DNA of 64,000 nucleotides, taken from contig FN649742.1 of NCBI GenBank assembly GCA_000310025.1, positions 5,387,247 to 5,451,246 on the forward strand, read 5' to 3'. The notes under the pieces are model-generated. The model saw nothing but the letters and a program-made list of their open reading frames with translations. It did no database searches and was not told where the DNA came from. Numbering within the stretch: position 1 is the first letter of the stretch; every line of letters starts with the position of its first letter. Positions 1 through 12,241 of the stretch are shown here, one piece after another. The DNA is from Ectocarpus siliculosus (taxonomy: Eukaryota; Sar; Phaeophyceae; Ectocarpales; Ectocarpaceae). A program made the position numbers and the translations under genes.

Positions 1-423
1 CACTGTCTTAGTGGACCAAACAAAATCTGTGCTTGAGTGACCCCCGCAAACGTACCCCAAACAGATTCTTCACTAGTGTTGACATCAGAAATGTCTGTCA
101 GCTGTTGTGCCCCCCCCTTGTGAGGCCAGCGTTGAGCACAGGGAGTCTGGGTCACCGTGTGCAGCTGCTGCAGGGTGCTTGCTCGTGCCGAGCATGAGAT
201 AGAAAGAACATGTTCAGGCATGCTGGAGTGTTGGTGTTGAACCGTGCAATAATAGCCGTAAAAGTACAGGGGAGCGGTCCTTTCTCTCGTTAGACTTTTA
301 GCCCAGCCGTGGGGGCCGCATTGAACCGTTTTCTGAATGTTTTCTGTTCTACTAGAAGTAGTAAATACGAATGCGACGACACACCGCTCTTTCTCCCCTT
401 CCCTCCCCCTCCCTCTCTCCAAG

Positions 424-3400
424 GTTTCGAAATCGTTGGGGCGGCTCAAGTGCGACTTTTCTAGGATGGTGGTGCGGCAGAAGCCTGACGTCCTCTTCAC
501 TCCTCACGCCCATCACGACAGCGATAGCCTTCATGATGACGATTCCCGCATCAGAAGCGTCGGCGCAGACAGTCTGTCTTCCATCGGCGGTGCTGCTGGC
601 AGAGAGGGAGAGGGACAGGGCAACTGCTCGAGCTGTGATAATCCTGTTGGCGCTCACCTGTCTGTCTTGAAGTGAGAAGCTCGCAACGTGGTGACAGAGA
701 TGTTATGCATATGTTATGACAACGAATGATGGCAGGCAGATACATGTCTGAGAGGCACCTGCCTGTATTGGGGGTGGCCTGTTGTGGCTGCTTGGCGTTT
801 TGGTGTTTTGGTGTTGAGGTTTTTGTTGTGGACGTATTCGTTGGAACCAACCAGCGGACGAAGCTCTTGTGATGTTTTCTTTGTTCTGGTGTCCTGCATT
901 GACTATTATAGTAGACTTTTTCGAGCTTCCACCATTGACCACCCGAATGCTCGATATTTTTTCCCCGCAGGTCCCATCTCTCGCTGTTTGCATCACTTTG
1001 CTTCACCAGACAGTAGAAACGTGGATGAACAATGTTACCGTAGAGCTTGATGCGAACACGTGTGCTACACTAGTGGTTTGCCATACTCCGGATATTGCAG
1101 TCAGTCTCTTTGTGGCGATGCCTTCCTTCTTTCTTTCCTTTGTCGTCCGATGGTCGTGGGGCGGTGCACCCCTCAAGGGTACTACTGTACGCCTCGCCCT
1201 CGCCTCGTGTCCCCGCTGTACTAGTACTACTCCTGCTATACCACCGACTATGATGCGATGCCTGACTGCTGTTTCAACAACCCTTGCCCGGCCACCGCTA
1301 TACAATACAATACCTTCGCCACAACCTTCGTTCCGAAACAGGGCTCGCTGTCCGCCGCTGTACGAGCACGCGGCAACCGTTGTATCTCGATCTCGATCTC
1401 GACGGGCCACCGACGCAGACCAACCAGGGGAAAGAGAAACTGATTCAGACGGCCGAATGGCGGCGTGGCGTGTCTGCGCGCCCGCCGGGGTCCCTCTTGT
1501 GAGTATGAGTGTGAGGGAGGTTAGGTGACGTCAAGATTAATTTCTCGTCTTTCGGTAGTTGGTTGTCTGGGTGGTCTGGGAGCGATTCGGTATGAGGGTG
1601 GTGTACCGGTCGCGCCGATCGTTGACTAGATTTTTGCTCCGAGAGTCCGGCGGGTAGCGGACAACGTTGTATGTGCCGAACCGACCGCGGTGTAAAATTA
1701 CGGAGCAACAGCATCGCCTTTGTTACGTGGGGCGGGGTGCCCATCACCGCGCATGTTCGCTATTCGCGGATCCCTGACCCCTCCTCGGTTGCACGTTCGA
1801 CGTTCTCCACCCGCACGCTCCAGGACGCCCTGCAGCTCGTGATCTGCTACCTCTATCAAGACGCGGGAGTTTTCGACAAGCCGAAGCCAGAAACCGCCGA
1901 AACCGACCGCGACTACAAGTACGAAGACGCCTCCTTTTCGGGAAACACTGGGGACGCGGCGCAATCGGAGCCCAACCGAGCCCGGGACAGGCGTGACCGG
2001 CTCTTCTCGATAAGGTCTAAGGCGGGGGTGGCGGATGAGGATGACGAACAGCTCAAGCATGGCACTGCCGAGATGTCCATGAACCCGTGGGACGAGGGGG
2101 ACGAGGGGGAGCACGAGACTGCGGCGGGGTTCGGGAGCTTTGGGGGTGCCTACGGGGGCAACGGCAAGTACGACGGGGCGGGGCTTGATCGCTTGGTGAG
2201 GCTCATGGCTGCCGCCAGGACGCTCAAGCTCACCCGTCTACAGGTGGGCGCGACTATTTAGCTGGTTTTGCTGCTGTTGCGCGGCTTTGCTGTGGAGTCG
2301 AGGCGTGCTCGTGTGTGTTGGCATGTTGCCGGGCAGGAAGGAAAGTGCAAAAGTCGGTACCGTTGTGTGGTGTCTCCACAAGACCTCTTTGCTTTTGTGT
2401 GGAAACAAAAGACAGCCATGGACGCGTTGGGCACTGTGGTATTTATCTCATAGGCATTGGTACAGATGTTTCGACGTAGGCCAACCAGTCAGTGTGTTTT
2501 CTCCAGTTAGTTTCTTTGCCTACGAAGGTGCCCGTTGCGTGCTCCCTCATGGACGTTCGGACTTTTGGCGCTTTTGTCAAGATTGACAAGGATCTTTTGC
2601 CGCTCCGGCTCGCTTCACGTGCTGGGCGGTTAGACTAGACCACGGGCCTGGATCTGGAGTAAAAAAAAACACAAGCCCTTCCTATGTTTTCACGACACCG
2701 ATTGGAGCCATCATCGATTCTGACGTCATGTCATGTCTGCTGCAGGGATTGTGTGAGAAACGGGCAGAGGCGTTTATCGACTGCCGTACGGTCCACAAGG
2801 TCCTTCGTCGTGCCGCGGAGGGCGGCTTTCCCTACCTCAAGCGAAGGTGCCTTGAGTTCTGCCTCGTGCACCTGGGCGAGGTGAGTTCTGCCCAACACAA
2901 TGCGTATGGGTTGTGATACAATGCGCGTAAGTACATTGAGTATACCGCCGTTTGGGTGCGTGGTCCATCCTGGGTCCCTGGTATGCGTGTGTGTGTTTTC
3001 CCAAGTAGCGGGGTACGACCAGCACAGCCAGCCGTGTGCAAGCTAGAGACAGTTTTTGTGCTGTGCGCGAAGGGAGAAACGTTGATGCCTTTTCGTGTGC
3101 TGTAGCGGTGCTAGGCGCTGAAGTGTTTCCCGCTGTCGCTCGCTGTGTGTGATGATGTCGAGGTTGTCTCAGGTGTGTGCCCCTCCAAACTCGGCAGAGG
3201 TGGTGCGAGAGCTGTCCAGCCACCCCCAGGTGCTTGCGGACGTGCTGAGCTTGTCGGCGGCGTCGGAAGGAGCGAAGCATGCGGCGGCCAGCGAGGAGTC
3301 TTTCGAAGGGGACGGGGCTATCCCGTGCATCGAAGCCCTCAGGGGTGAAGCTGCTTGCGTCGTCCCAGCGGAAGACTACCAGGCGAGAAGATGGCATTAC

Positions 3401-5485
3401 TGTAGCTGTAGAATTAGCGGTAGCTTTTGTCTTTTGACCGAAACGACGAGATGCTTGCGGTACATTGCGGATTGCGGACGCTTACGAAGGTGTATGCTAG
3501 CGTTGTACATTTGTAGAAGGAACGCTTTGATTTTTGCGATTCGTGTCGATGAATCAAATGTGGGCGTGCTGTGTTATTGAGTGCGGTATCTCTATTAATA
3601 GATGGACCTCTCTTCTTTTAGTCAGGCACCCTCTCCCCCCTTTTGGTTATTATATAATACAGTCAAAAGAGAGAACCCTGACCCTATCACCCTCTCACTT
3701 AGAATATACTATGGTCTTGGTTTGATGCATGTTTTATTTCCATCCCGTTGCGCACTTTTCCGTCAACAGGGCGATTTCCTCGCGCTGTTCGAAGAGATCG
3801 CCGCCGAGTCGGTTGCCGCGGAGGGAAGGGAGGAGATATCGCCACCCCGCCCCACACAAGCCGGCCACGCCGCGAAAGCCCACTCGGATGAGAAGAAGAA
3901 GAGACAGCCCACACCCGGCCCCGTCACTTCCTTCGCCCAAGGCAACGACAAGGGCGAGCTCCCGAGGGCTTCCGGTGATGGAAAAGGAGAAGGAAGCGTC
4001 CTCGTGCCCGGGGAGAAACGAAGAGCTGCTGGCTACAAAGACGTTGGTAAACGCCCTGCAGAGGCGGAGGTGTGTAGGGTTTTATGCTGTGTCGTGCGGA
4101 ATGGATCGGAGATGCTCGATCCCCGATGACGAGTTTGCTCCGTGTCTGTGTGAACATAAACATTGGTGTTTTTTCACACCCACCCGATATTGTAGAGCCG
4201 TATAGTACTAGACCAACCGATTATTTAAGAGATCTTTCATCGGATGCATAACACGTAAGAGCTTAGCTGCAAAGCAACCGGGATAACTTGGGGTGGTAGA
4301 CTAGCAACGTTAAATCCCCTGCGCAAGCCAGGTGAGCGCATTGCTGCTGTTTTCCCTCGGAGCTCTATTTCTCGACAGTACTTTGTTTTTTTTTCGTGTG
4401 TACGACGTGGTTTTTATCGTTGCCCTCTGTTGTGTCGTGCACAACTCGTACGGTAGTTCTACATAGCTGAGAAGACAGCATGCGCTTACCTGACCACGGA
4501 TCGAGTGCTCTCCAACTCTCCAAGGCTCTTAAGGGCTTCCTTTCTGTGGAGGCTGTGTGACGCCATGCCGCCATCTTATTTTCTCTTCCCTTTCTCTCTG
4601 CTGTACGATGCGTGTGAATGAGCAGGGTGATTTTAAGATACGGGCGGGCGAAGGCATGCCGGCGGTAACGGTGCACAAGAGCATATTGGCGGCGCGCTCA
4701 GGGTTCTTCCGAGCACTGCTGGAGGGACGCATGGCCGATGCCGGCCAGGACGAGCTGACACTCAAGGTAACTGAATGCTGCTGTATCATCCATGTTTTAC
4801 ATCACGAAACAGAGCTCTCTTCGAACACTTGCACATCATCTGGGACAACTTCCCGTGTCTCTTGTACCTAACCAAGGTTTTTTGTTGCCCTGTAATCGTA
4901 TTCTGTGTACGCGGTTCTCGTTCCGCTGTCCTCCCATCGTCTTGCATCTGATACACCACCTTGCTGCTTTTCTGTTCTGCATTCTTCATTTCTGTCGTGT
5001 TGTGTTGTCTTCCTACCGTCTGGACCGGCGGCTTATTGGTTCAGTTCGAACCTGTTGTGACCATCTGCGCTCTTCTGGAGTTCATCCGTTTTCTGTACAC
5101 CGGCCGCTCGGGGAATGACATTGAGCCGTTGATAGCTCTCGAGGTTCTCTTTCTCACAAAGGGCGACGAGGGCTCCGGTGGTAAGACTAAGACTAACTAA
5201 CACTAAGACTATGCCTAGCACTAAGACTAAGACATCCCGTTTAACTGTTAACGTTACCGTGTCTGCTGTGTTACGCCACGACTTAATCATCGAAGGAGCA
5301 GTGCGTCTTGTCCAGATTAATGTTATCTTTTGGCAGCAACAGCATCGAATTGGCGCCAGCACAGGGAAAGGAAGGGTGGATCAGCCAGTACAATGAAATG
5401 GAGGCACCGTCTTAGTTTATGGTATTATAGTTTGTCTGTCCCTTGGTGTCCTGATCGATGTTGATGTCGAATTAGAAGTAAATAT

Positions 5486-5546
<61 letters not shown>

Positions 5547-7464
5547 ATGCCCGCAGTTTTCTGATTGGTCCGTTAACATTGAGGCGAGGCTTGCCAGAGC
5601 GGAGTCGATAGAGTCGTTTCGTGCACGGGCAATGGCAAGCGCCCCCCCCCTCTCTCTCTGCACTCGGACTCGAGACTTTGCTGAGCTAGCGCTGTAAGCA
5701 TCGTTCACGGTTGCTTCCCGTGCATTCCAAACAAAACAGAGTGGCGCGATCTCTGTCTCCCACGTCTCCTTCATACAGTATGTTGATGTTCTGATGCCAT
5801 GTATTCTTGCCGGCCCTAATATGGCCCAAATGCACAATGGATGTCGGTTGCTGTTGGATGTTGTCTGTTGAGAAGGATTCTTTCAGGTGGCCGGGACCGA
5901 CGAGCTGAGACGTTTCTGTACGTTGAGGATTTTCGACGGGATGGACAGCGACAACGCGCTCTCTATACTGGTGAGACTCGCACCGCGTCCCACGGCGTTG
6001 TTGGCGATCGTGCATTGCTACTGTCACCGGTGTTGCCATTTTATGAAGGCTAGACGTTGTCCGGTGAAGTGCTGTGTGCTTGGTTTTCGTGGGTACATAG
6101 ACCATTACGGCAGCAAGAGCTTTGATGGACGCACGCTTTGTAGTTGGGGGCGGTGTGCAGGGGTTGACGATTGGATTGGGGATGGCTTGTGAACACGGCA
6201 GTTGGCGAAACTCTCGATACAGCTCTCCGCGTGGTTAGCGGATTCAATCTTCGTCTTGTCTCGAGAGGCCCCGGTAAGTTTTGTTGGTTGATTACATCAT
6301 GTCGATCGACTGGGTACCCCAGAGCTGCCTCCGCCCCCTGCCGGGTTGTTTCTATTAATACTGCACGATGGTTGAACCGACTATTCAACAATGCCACTCT
6401 TGGTTTTGTGTGTGTGCCTTACCCTGGCCCATGGGCAATCAACCAATCAAGACGTGGAACAAAAGCAGGCAGTTCCGCTTCCTGGCGAGACAGAGGTTGT
6501 TGCGTTACGCCAGCGTGAGAACTTGACCTTGTTCTCGTGTCTGCACTGTTGCCAGGTTCGCGCTAAGGCCTTCGGCGACGAACGAGTGTTGGAAGCTGCG
6601 ATCGACTACATCCTGGGACACTTTGACAGCTGCATGTCGTCCCTCAAACCGCCGGACGGCTTTGGAGGTGAAGCTGAAGATGGGGGTGGTACGCTGGAGG
6701 AGGATCCGATGACAACGCTGATACCAGCCTGCTTGGAGGACGACGAATCTCCCGCCGTCGATCTTCTCCTTGCCTTGGCTAAGAGGTGTGGATGCATACC
6801 ACTAGTTTTGCGTCAACCATTGTATGTACCTTCAGTTGCACTTTGAACTATTTTTTCAGGCGTTTTTTTTATTTCATGTTGGATGCAAAGACCGGCACAC
6901 TTTCCTTTGCATTCCGTTCCATTTAGTGGTGCACACCCACGGCATGGAATACGAGGTCCCTTCCAAACGAGAAAGACAAAGAGAAAGAGGGAAGGCTGCC
7001 GTGGGGAGACCCTCAGATCCTTTTTTTTGCGGAATGATTTTGGGGTTTTCTCCGCCCCCCCCCCATCGGGATAATTGGGGATAGATGGTGGGCACAAGAG
7101 GCCCTAGAGGACGGGGATAAGATGTGCAAGAAATTTTTATGGAGTTTGTGGCAGAAACGTAAAGAGTTCCCAAATGTTGGTGGTGTTTTTAGTAGGTGTA
7201 GGAACGGTGGTTTCGAAAGGGAGGGGTGGTCAATGGTCAAATGATTACGGCAAGCAACAAATGAGTACGCCCCCCCCCCCACCTAAACACGTTCGTGTTG
7301 TCGTCGGTAAATGTATACATCCAGGTCCGGGTTCTCGCCTGTTGTACACCTTTCACGCCCAACACGCGTGCGCGTTATTTCACGGCCCCTATTGCTCTCT
7401 CCCCACCCCCGTCCCCATGGCAACATTTTCCAGGTGCACGGTTCAGATCAAGCCTGGGACGTAG
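424..7464 (+). CDS. Double BTB/POZ-domain protein (multi-exon, 5' part uncertain)
   Basis: Probable exons: 424-671, one or more unresolved exons, 1824 (or about 1696)-2243, 2746-2880, 3173-3382, 3770-4069, 4626-4766, 5045-about 5180, 5887-5970, 6556-6785, and 7434-7464 with stop TAG. BTB1 starts with PDVLF, an acidic insert and GAHLSVLK. It continues with LVICYLYQDAG, a second insert of about 100 acidic residues, and the helices LVRLMAAARTLKL and LCEKRAEAF. BTB2 reads GDFKIRAGEG, then VHKSILAARSGFFRALL, FIRFLYTG and a BACK-like LRRFCTLRIF. BTB domains dimerise and often serve as CUL3 adaptors. Two BTBs, the first interrupted by a long insert, recall metazoan IBTK, whose ankyrin/RCC1 part would lie upstream of this window; that comparison is inference. 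Phases agree at most junctions. Intron 3383-3769 would need a GC donor, and the phase of the 5180/5887 junction is unresolved. The gene ends convergently with the ZNG1 gene. Confidence 0.68.
5486..5542. repeat. (GA)n microsatellite
   Basis: An almost pure GA run of about 57 bases inside the intron between the BTB gene exons ending near 5180 and starting at 5887. Short ORFs across it encode only Ser-Leu or Arg-Glu repeats and are not genes. Confidence 0.95.
7226..7281 (+). repeat. Dispersed repeat, partial copy (TGAGTACNCCCCCC end)
   Basis: A GGTCAATGGTCAAATGATTACGG stretch (shown in part) leads into TGAGTACGCCCCCCCCCC. The same order of blocks recurs near 36.9, 39.2 (inverted) and 41.5 kb. 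This copy lies in the last intron of the BTB gene and is the shortest of the set. Confidence 0.6.
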
Positions 7465-8978
7465 CTCAGCCGCCCGGGTTTTTGACTTGAGTGTGCCCGG
7501 CGGGGAAGCGCAAGCGCGCTGTACAAGTATGCGATGCTTTTTTTTGTGTTTGATAAACGTGTGTAAGTACGGGGTGCTGATGTTGATGTTGGTGATGGTA
7601 TGTGCAAAGTGCCATGAAATGTGTATGCTGGCTGCTTAATTGCACCCATCTTGTGGTTGTACCGTATGATCATGTACTCTATATCTGCCTTGGTTTGTTG
7701 AAGGAAAGTGAGTGATGTGTGGGTCTGCCTCCTCTTCGTGCCTTCGGACACTCGCGAATCGAATCGCCGAAGTCTGTCATAGAGGTATTTTTCCTATTAA
7801 TCATATGAGCATGAGTCAGATTTGGGGTGCGCTGCTGCACTGCCTCTGTCTCGACTCGAGGAGCGTTGAGCTTTTCCTGGGTATACACTACACCTTGCTG
7901 GTGATGGTATTGGTGATGGTGATGGTGGTATGCATGGTAGTGGTGGTGGTGGTGGTGGGAGTGGTGGTCGCCCCGGTGGTGTGGTATGATAGTTGTTCAC
8001 CTCGTGAACATTCTGGTATGGTAGCAGGTTAGAGTTCGATTCTCTCTCTGGAGTGAAAGAATAATTTGCAAGTTTCGGTGGAAAGCGATAAGTTCGTGAT
8101 GCTTATAGCATTGCATTCACACTTCGACCTCAGGATCGAGACGAGGGTAAGGGGCAGCTGAATCAATCTCAATCTCTCTCGCGATATAGTCAAGGGCATG
8201 CAAGGCAGGAGGAAAGGCGGGGAGTTGACGTAAAATACATGGAACAAGGTGCCCGCAGTTTTGTGATTGGTTAAATCCCTGGTCGACTGGTGGTGACGTC
8301 ATCGAGGTGGTGTCACTTTGTTCTGAAGTAAAAACAGAAAATAACTCCTGTATGTCATTCCTCCTGTGTGACCCCGGCTGATGTGCGTATGTCAAGCATA
8401 GACCACCGACATGTGTGTAGAATGGCGTCAGAATAGATGGGATATACACACGTGAACACTAAAACATTTTTCAACGGCACTCCAATGCACCGTTACCACT
8501 AGATACCTCGTCTACGTTGTAGGAACATAACATGAATTCTTGGTGAGTCTCGTGGGTGCCAAAGTACACAGCAAGCAGGCATAGCAAGCAGGCAAGGCAA
8601 CACTAGTACTTGTATACTCGAGACTACCGTAGGGTACAGGTGTCGCTCAACCCGCCGTCAATCTTGATTCACCCTAAGCAGCCCTATCGCATGAAGACAC
8701 ACACGTGGACACCCACCACGAATGCCGAATGCATTTTCTCTTCCGCACCACACCAAGTACCATGGCTTGAGCGACGACTTAACGGGAGCAATACGACATG
8801 TTCTTGCTAGGTTCCGCGATGCAAAGCCCACACAGTATCACCAACCAAGCCTCGGCTTGTGCCAGGCAGGAGCTTCAACGCTTTAAGGAAAAACGAACAC
8901 GCACGTATCTGTCCCTCCGCGCTAAAAAATGGTGTGAAGGGCATACCATTCTCCGGCGAAGAAAAACAACACCGATCT
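7465..8978. other. Intergenic region between convergent genes
   Basis: No convincing coding sequence was seen. It holds a TGGTGA/GGTGGT simple repeat near 7900-7965. At about 8250 there is a 20-bp match (GCCCGCAGTTTT-TGATTGGT, one mismatch) to 5549, inside the BTB gene intron. Both 3' ends of the flanking genes (BTB gene + and ZNG1 gene -) must lie here. Confidence 0.6.
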
Positions 8979-11900
8979 CTAGTCCTGAACCATACACGAC
9001 CTTATACCTAGCTCGAGGTCCCTCGAGGACAGCAACCGCCCGATGAACACCACCTTGCACCGTCGTGCCTCTCCTTCTTGCCAAGCACTGCCGACCACCT
9101 CTGCCGGCGTCACCTCAAACAGGTCAGCCACACCCTGGACGACGAAGCGCTCGTCTCTACCCTCCACGCTCACCACGCCCTTGACACGATACACCTCCGT
9201 CCCTCCTGGGGGTGGGTCCCACAGCAAGCCCCCAAGCCACCGTTCCAGACGCGAGAGGTCCAACGAACCTGGCAAGTCTACTGCGCAGGTGGTCACGGAA
9301 GGGTCATGCACTGAACAAGCCGTGCCGCCGGGCCCTTCCGCCGCGGCGCACTCATCGCATGCCTCTCCGTCGGCATGGTGGTGAACGCTCTCCGTGTGCC
9401 CCCCGCTCGGCTCAACGTCGTGCGAATGAACGTGTGCATCCCCGGGACCAGACCCCGTTCGAGCGATTCCTCGATCCGCTGCACTGCTGCCTCTGCCGCC
9501 TTCGTTCTGTTGGGCTGTGCCTAGCAAAGCCCGAGGCGGTGCGAGAGAAGGGTCTAGCGCTGCCGCTAGCTCCGAGGAGAAGCATTCGGTGTCCAGAATC
9601 CACGCTAGGTCCACCGCGGAGCGCTTGGTGCAACGAACTTCGGCCAGAGCGTTGATTGTTCGCACTCGTCCAACCACATCATCGAGGGTTTCGGTAGACA
9701 CGAGGTCACTCTTCGACAACGGAGACGTCGCCCGAGCGAGAGAGACAACACGAGACGCAAAGCGGCAGCATGGGCGGGGAGGGTTGAGAGAGGACACAAA
9801 CGCAACAGCGAACTCCATGTATGCCGCTGCTGTCACTGCTGTAAATTTAATACAGTTGTTCTCTCGGGTTGAACGCTGCAACATTCACGCAGCTGGTTTG
9901 GGGTGCTTCGCTCGCGCCTGCACGCCAAACCCTCCTTTTGGTGCGCCGTCCTTTAAATACGACCAAGAGCTCAACACACCTTGTTGATGAGGACGCGGTC
10001 AGCGTAGGCCACTTGCATGGCAGCCTCATTCTTGGGGCGTTTCCCGGACTGCTCCTCTCCCTCCGCGCCGGCCTCGGCCCCCTCACCCGGAACGCGCTGC
10101 AGCTGTCGCACGAAATTCTTGGCGTCGACCAAGGTGACTATGCTGTCGAGCCGCAGAGCGCTTTCCAAGGCCTCGTCAAGCCAGAAAACACTCGCTACAG
10201 GACCCTGGAAAACGGGTAAGAGCGACGGGCAGCACAAAAAAATGGACGTCATTGTAAGCTTCCGGACATGTCACAAAAAAAACTGGTTCGACTACTGCAC
10301 CTGAATGGTCTTCGTTTGTGCTTTGAACGGCATCGACAGCCTACATGTACACACAAACGCACGGTGCGTGATTCTACTCAGCAAGTTGGTACGCGGTTGA
10401 AAACGAAAACGGATGTTCTTTTCGAGATTACCCTCTAGACAGTGCAGGGTGTGGTGAGGCTGGAGACTACTAGCTGCGCTTGCGTTACGGTGTACCCACA
10501 CACCTACTCGCGGAAGAGGCGAATCGCACACTCACCGGGTTGGCGAGGCCTGTAGTCTCGATGATCACGTAGTCGAACTTGTTCCTTCGTTGAAGCAACA
10601 TCTCCAGGGTGGTGACGAGGTCGTCCTTGACCGCGCAGCAAATGCAACCGTTCCTGAGCTCGAAAAGGTTGTCCGCCAAGACCGATCCGTCGGCGCCATC
10701 CTGTTATAGCAACGGCAACAGCACGCCATTCTGTGTTGTAGATAGTCATGGCTTACAACCAAATACACGTGAGAAGCGGATTTTTTACGGAAGTAACAGC
10801 AGTGAGGAGCAGACTGCGGCTCGTGTCAATACGACTGTGGAGATCCCCTCATAAAGGATACAAACAACCTTCGCGACGTCTGATCTGTCCAGGACGATTC
10901 CGTCTTTTCTCTTTTCACATTGGCGTCGACGATGACACAATGGCGACAGCGTGAGTGCAACAGGAGTGGCAAGTACAGCGGCACCGCCAACAACGGTGAC
11001 GGCGCGATGACACCGACACTGGCAATCTTGCACAGGTTGTCCAGCGCCACCAAGCGGATGCCTCCAGCTCACAGAGCACCACGTTGCTTCTAGATCGTTG
11101 CGATCCTCTGGAAGCGGGGGTAGATGCTCGGGTCCAGAAAGCTGCGGCAGGGGAGGATCCTCCGGCGTGGATCCTGAAGGCGATAGGCGATATTGTACGC
11201 CCCCGCCACGAGCTTTGCCACACTCATGATCCAGCCATTCGTACCATGCCCTTGATTGCCCCTCGTGGCCTGCCGCGGTCGCGCCACGCTCCCCAGCGGC
11301 CACATATGTGAGTCCATAGCGCATGAATTTACCATATCCTTACATCCTGACCTCCACACAACCGCCAAATGATGTTTCATGTTGAGAAAGTGCTCCCTGC
11401 ACGGATGATAGGGCCGTGTTCTGTCAAACGAATGCCTCAAAACCTAAAAAAAAAAAATGGAGTATGTAGGATGACCTACCGCAAGGTCACAGCAGTGCCT
11501 GACTACAGCAGTCCGTACAGAGGCCTATGGCGGTGCTGCTAAATATCTCAACGCCCATGTAAACGACTACTACTTAAACTTCTGTACATGGTGCCATCAC
11601 TGACAGTTGTTACTGCCATGTCGGACAACAGCCAGGGACTTGTGTTGTTTGTTTCTCCTCTCACCTTCGCGATAAGAGACTCGATGTCCATGCTGTCTCC
11701 AACCTCGTTCTCAATCACCGCGATGCGCCGACCATGGTCCTGGGTGAGTATATAATTGAGCAGGGTCGTCTTTCCTGCTCCCAGGAAGCCTGTGACGATG
11801 GTTACCGGCACAGCTCCTGGTGCTGTTGGTGGCCTCTCTACCTCTACCACAACCTCTGCAACGTCTGAGCTTGTGTCCTCTGGCAGCGTATCATTTGAGC

Positions 11901-12000
11901 TCAGCGCCAACAACCCCTGCGCGGGCACCAGGTCAGGAGGGCAGTCGTCGTCACTTTCCATTTGCTTTCTCTGTCTCTCTGTCTCTGCCTGCTGCTGCAA
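8979..12000 (-). CDS. ZNG1: CobW/COG0523 GTPase, ZNG1-type zinc metallochaperone
   Basis: Four exons read right to left: 11665-12000, 10536-10700, 9980-10204 and 8979-9710. All are joined in phase 0 with GT-AG borders, giving 485 residues from the Met at 12000 (or 472 from Met14). Visible motifs are Walker A GFLGAGKTT (71-79), ENEVG (98-101; the family usually has ENEFG), the metal-binding CICC (131-134), ETTGLANP and NKSD (241-244). A His/Cys-rich loop spans about 333-376 (HVHSH, VHHH). The CobW C-terminal domain contains VKGVVS, VVQGV and VFIGRLL. In animals and yeast ZNG1 delivers zinc to methionine aminopeptidase 1 using GTP. The N-terminal DCPPDLVP resembles the CPxLVP motif that docks on the METAP1 zinc finger, here with one extra proline. 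The full set of motifs makes the family call firm; the client protein is inferred. Confidence 0.93.
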
Positions 12001-12241
12001 ACACAGGTGTGTTAGTGTGTGGTGTTGCTGCTGCTGGCTGTTGCTGTTGCAAGCTGTTGCCGGGTTCGCAGATTGTAGAAGATGGGTATGGCCAAGAATT
12101 CACGGTGCACCGTCTGCCAAATAAAAAATTCGAGCAGCTGAACAGCAGCTGGCTAGCACACCCACTGCACGGCAACCTCACCCACCAAACACCCCCGACA
12201 CCCCCCACCAGTACAAGCTTCTGGCCCTTGACCTTATCACC
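12001..12241. promoter_or_regulatory. Shared divergent promoter region
   Basis: Only about 241 bp separate the ZNG1 start codon (12000, minus strand) from the ATG of the plastid-targeted gene (12242, plus strand). Both 5' UTRs and any promoter must fit in this space, or in undetected 5' exons. The stretch has CTG/TTGCTG runs, an AT-rich AATAAAAAATT at about 12120 and a C-rich run before 12242. No clear TATA box or named operator can be assigned. Confidence 0.55.

Noticed and set aside
971-1011. Possible small BTB-gene exon (SHLSLFASLCFTR)
   Set aside because: The phase fits the 671 donor, but the match to a BTB helix is weak and the downstream link is unknown, so it was left out of the model.
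8028-8052. Second tRNA-like AGAGTTCGATTCTCT
   Set aside because: The T arm is plausible but no A box, anticodon arm or 7-bp acceptor stem is found upstream.
9043-9655. Plus-strand ORFs over the ZNG1 exon
   Set aside because: Antisense shadows of a strongly conserved CobW C-terminal exon.
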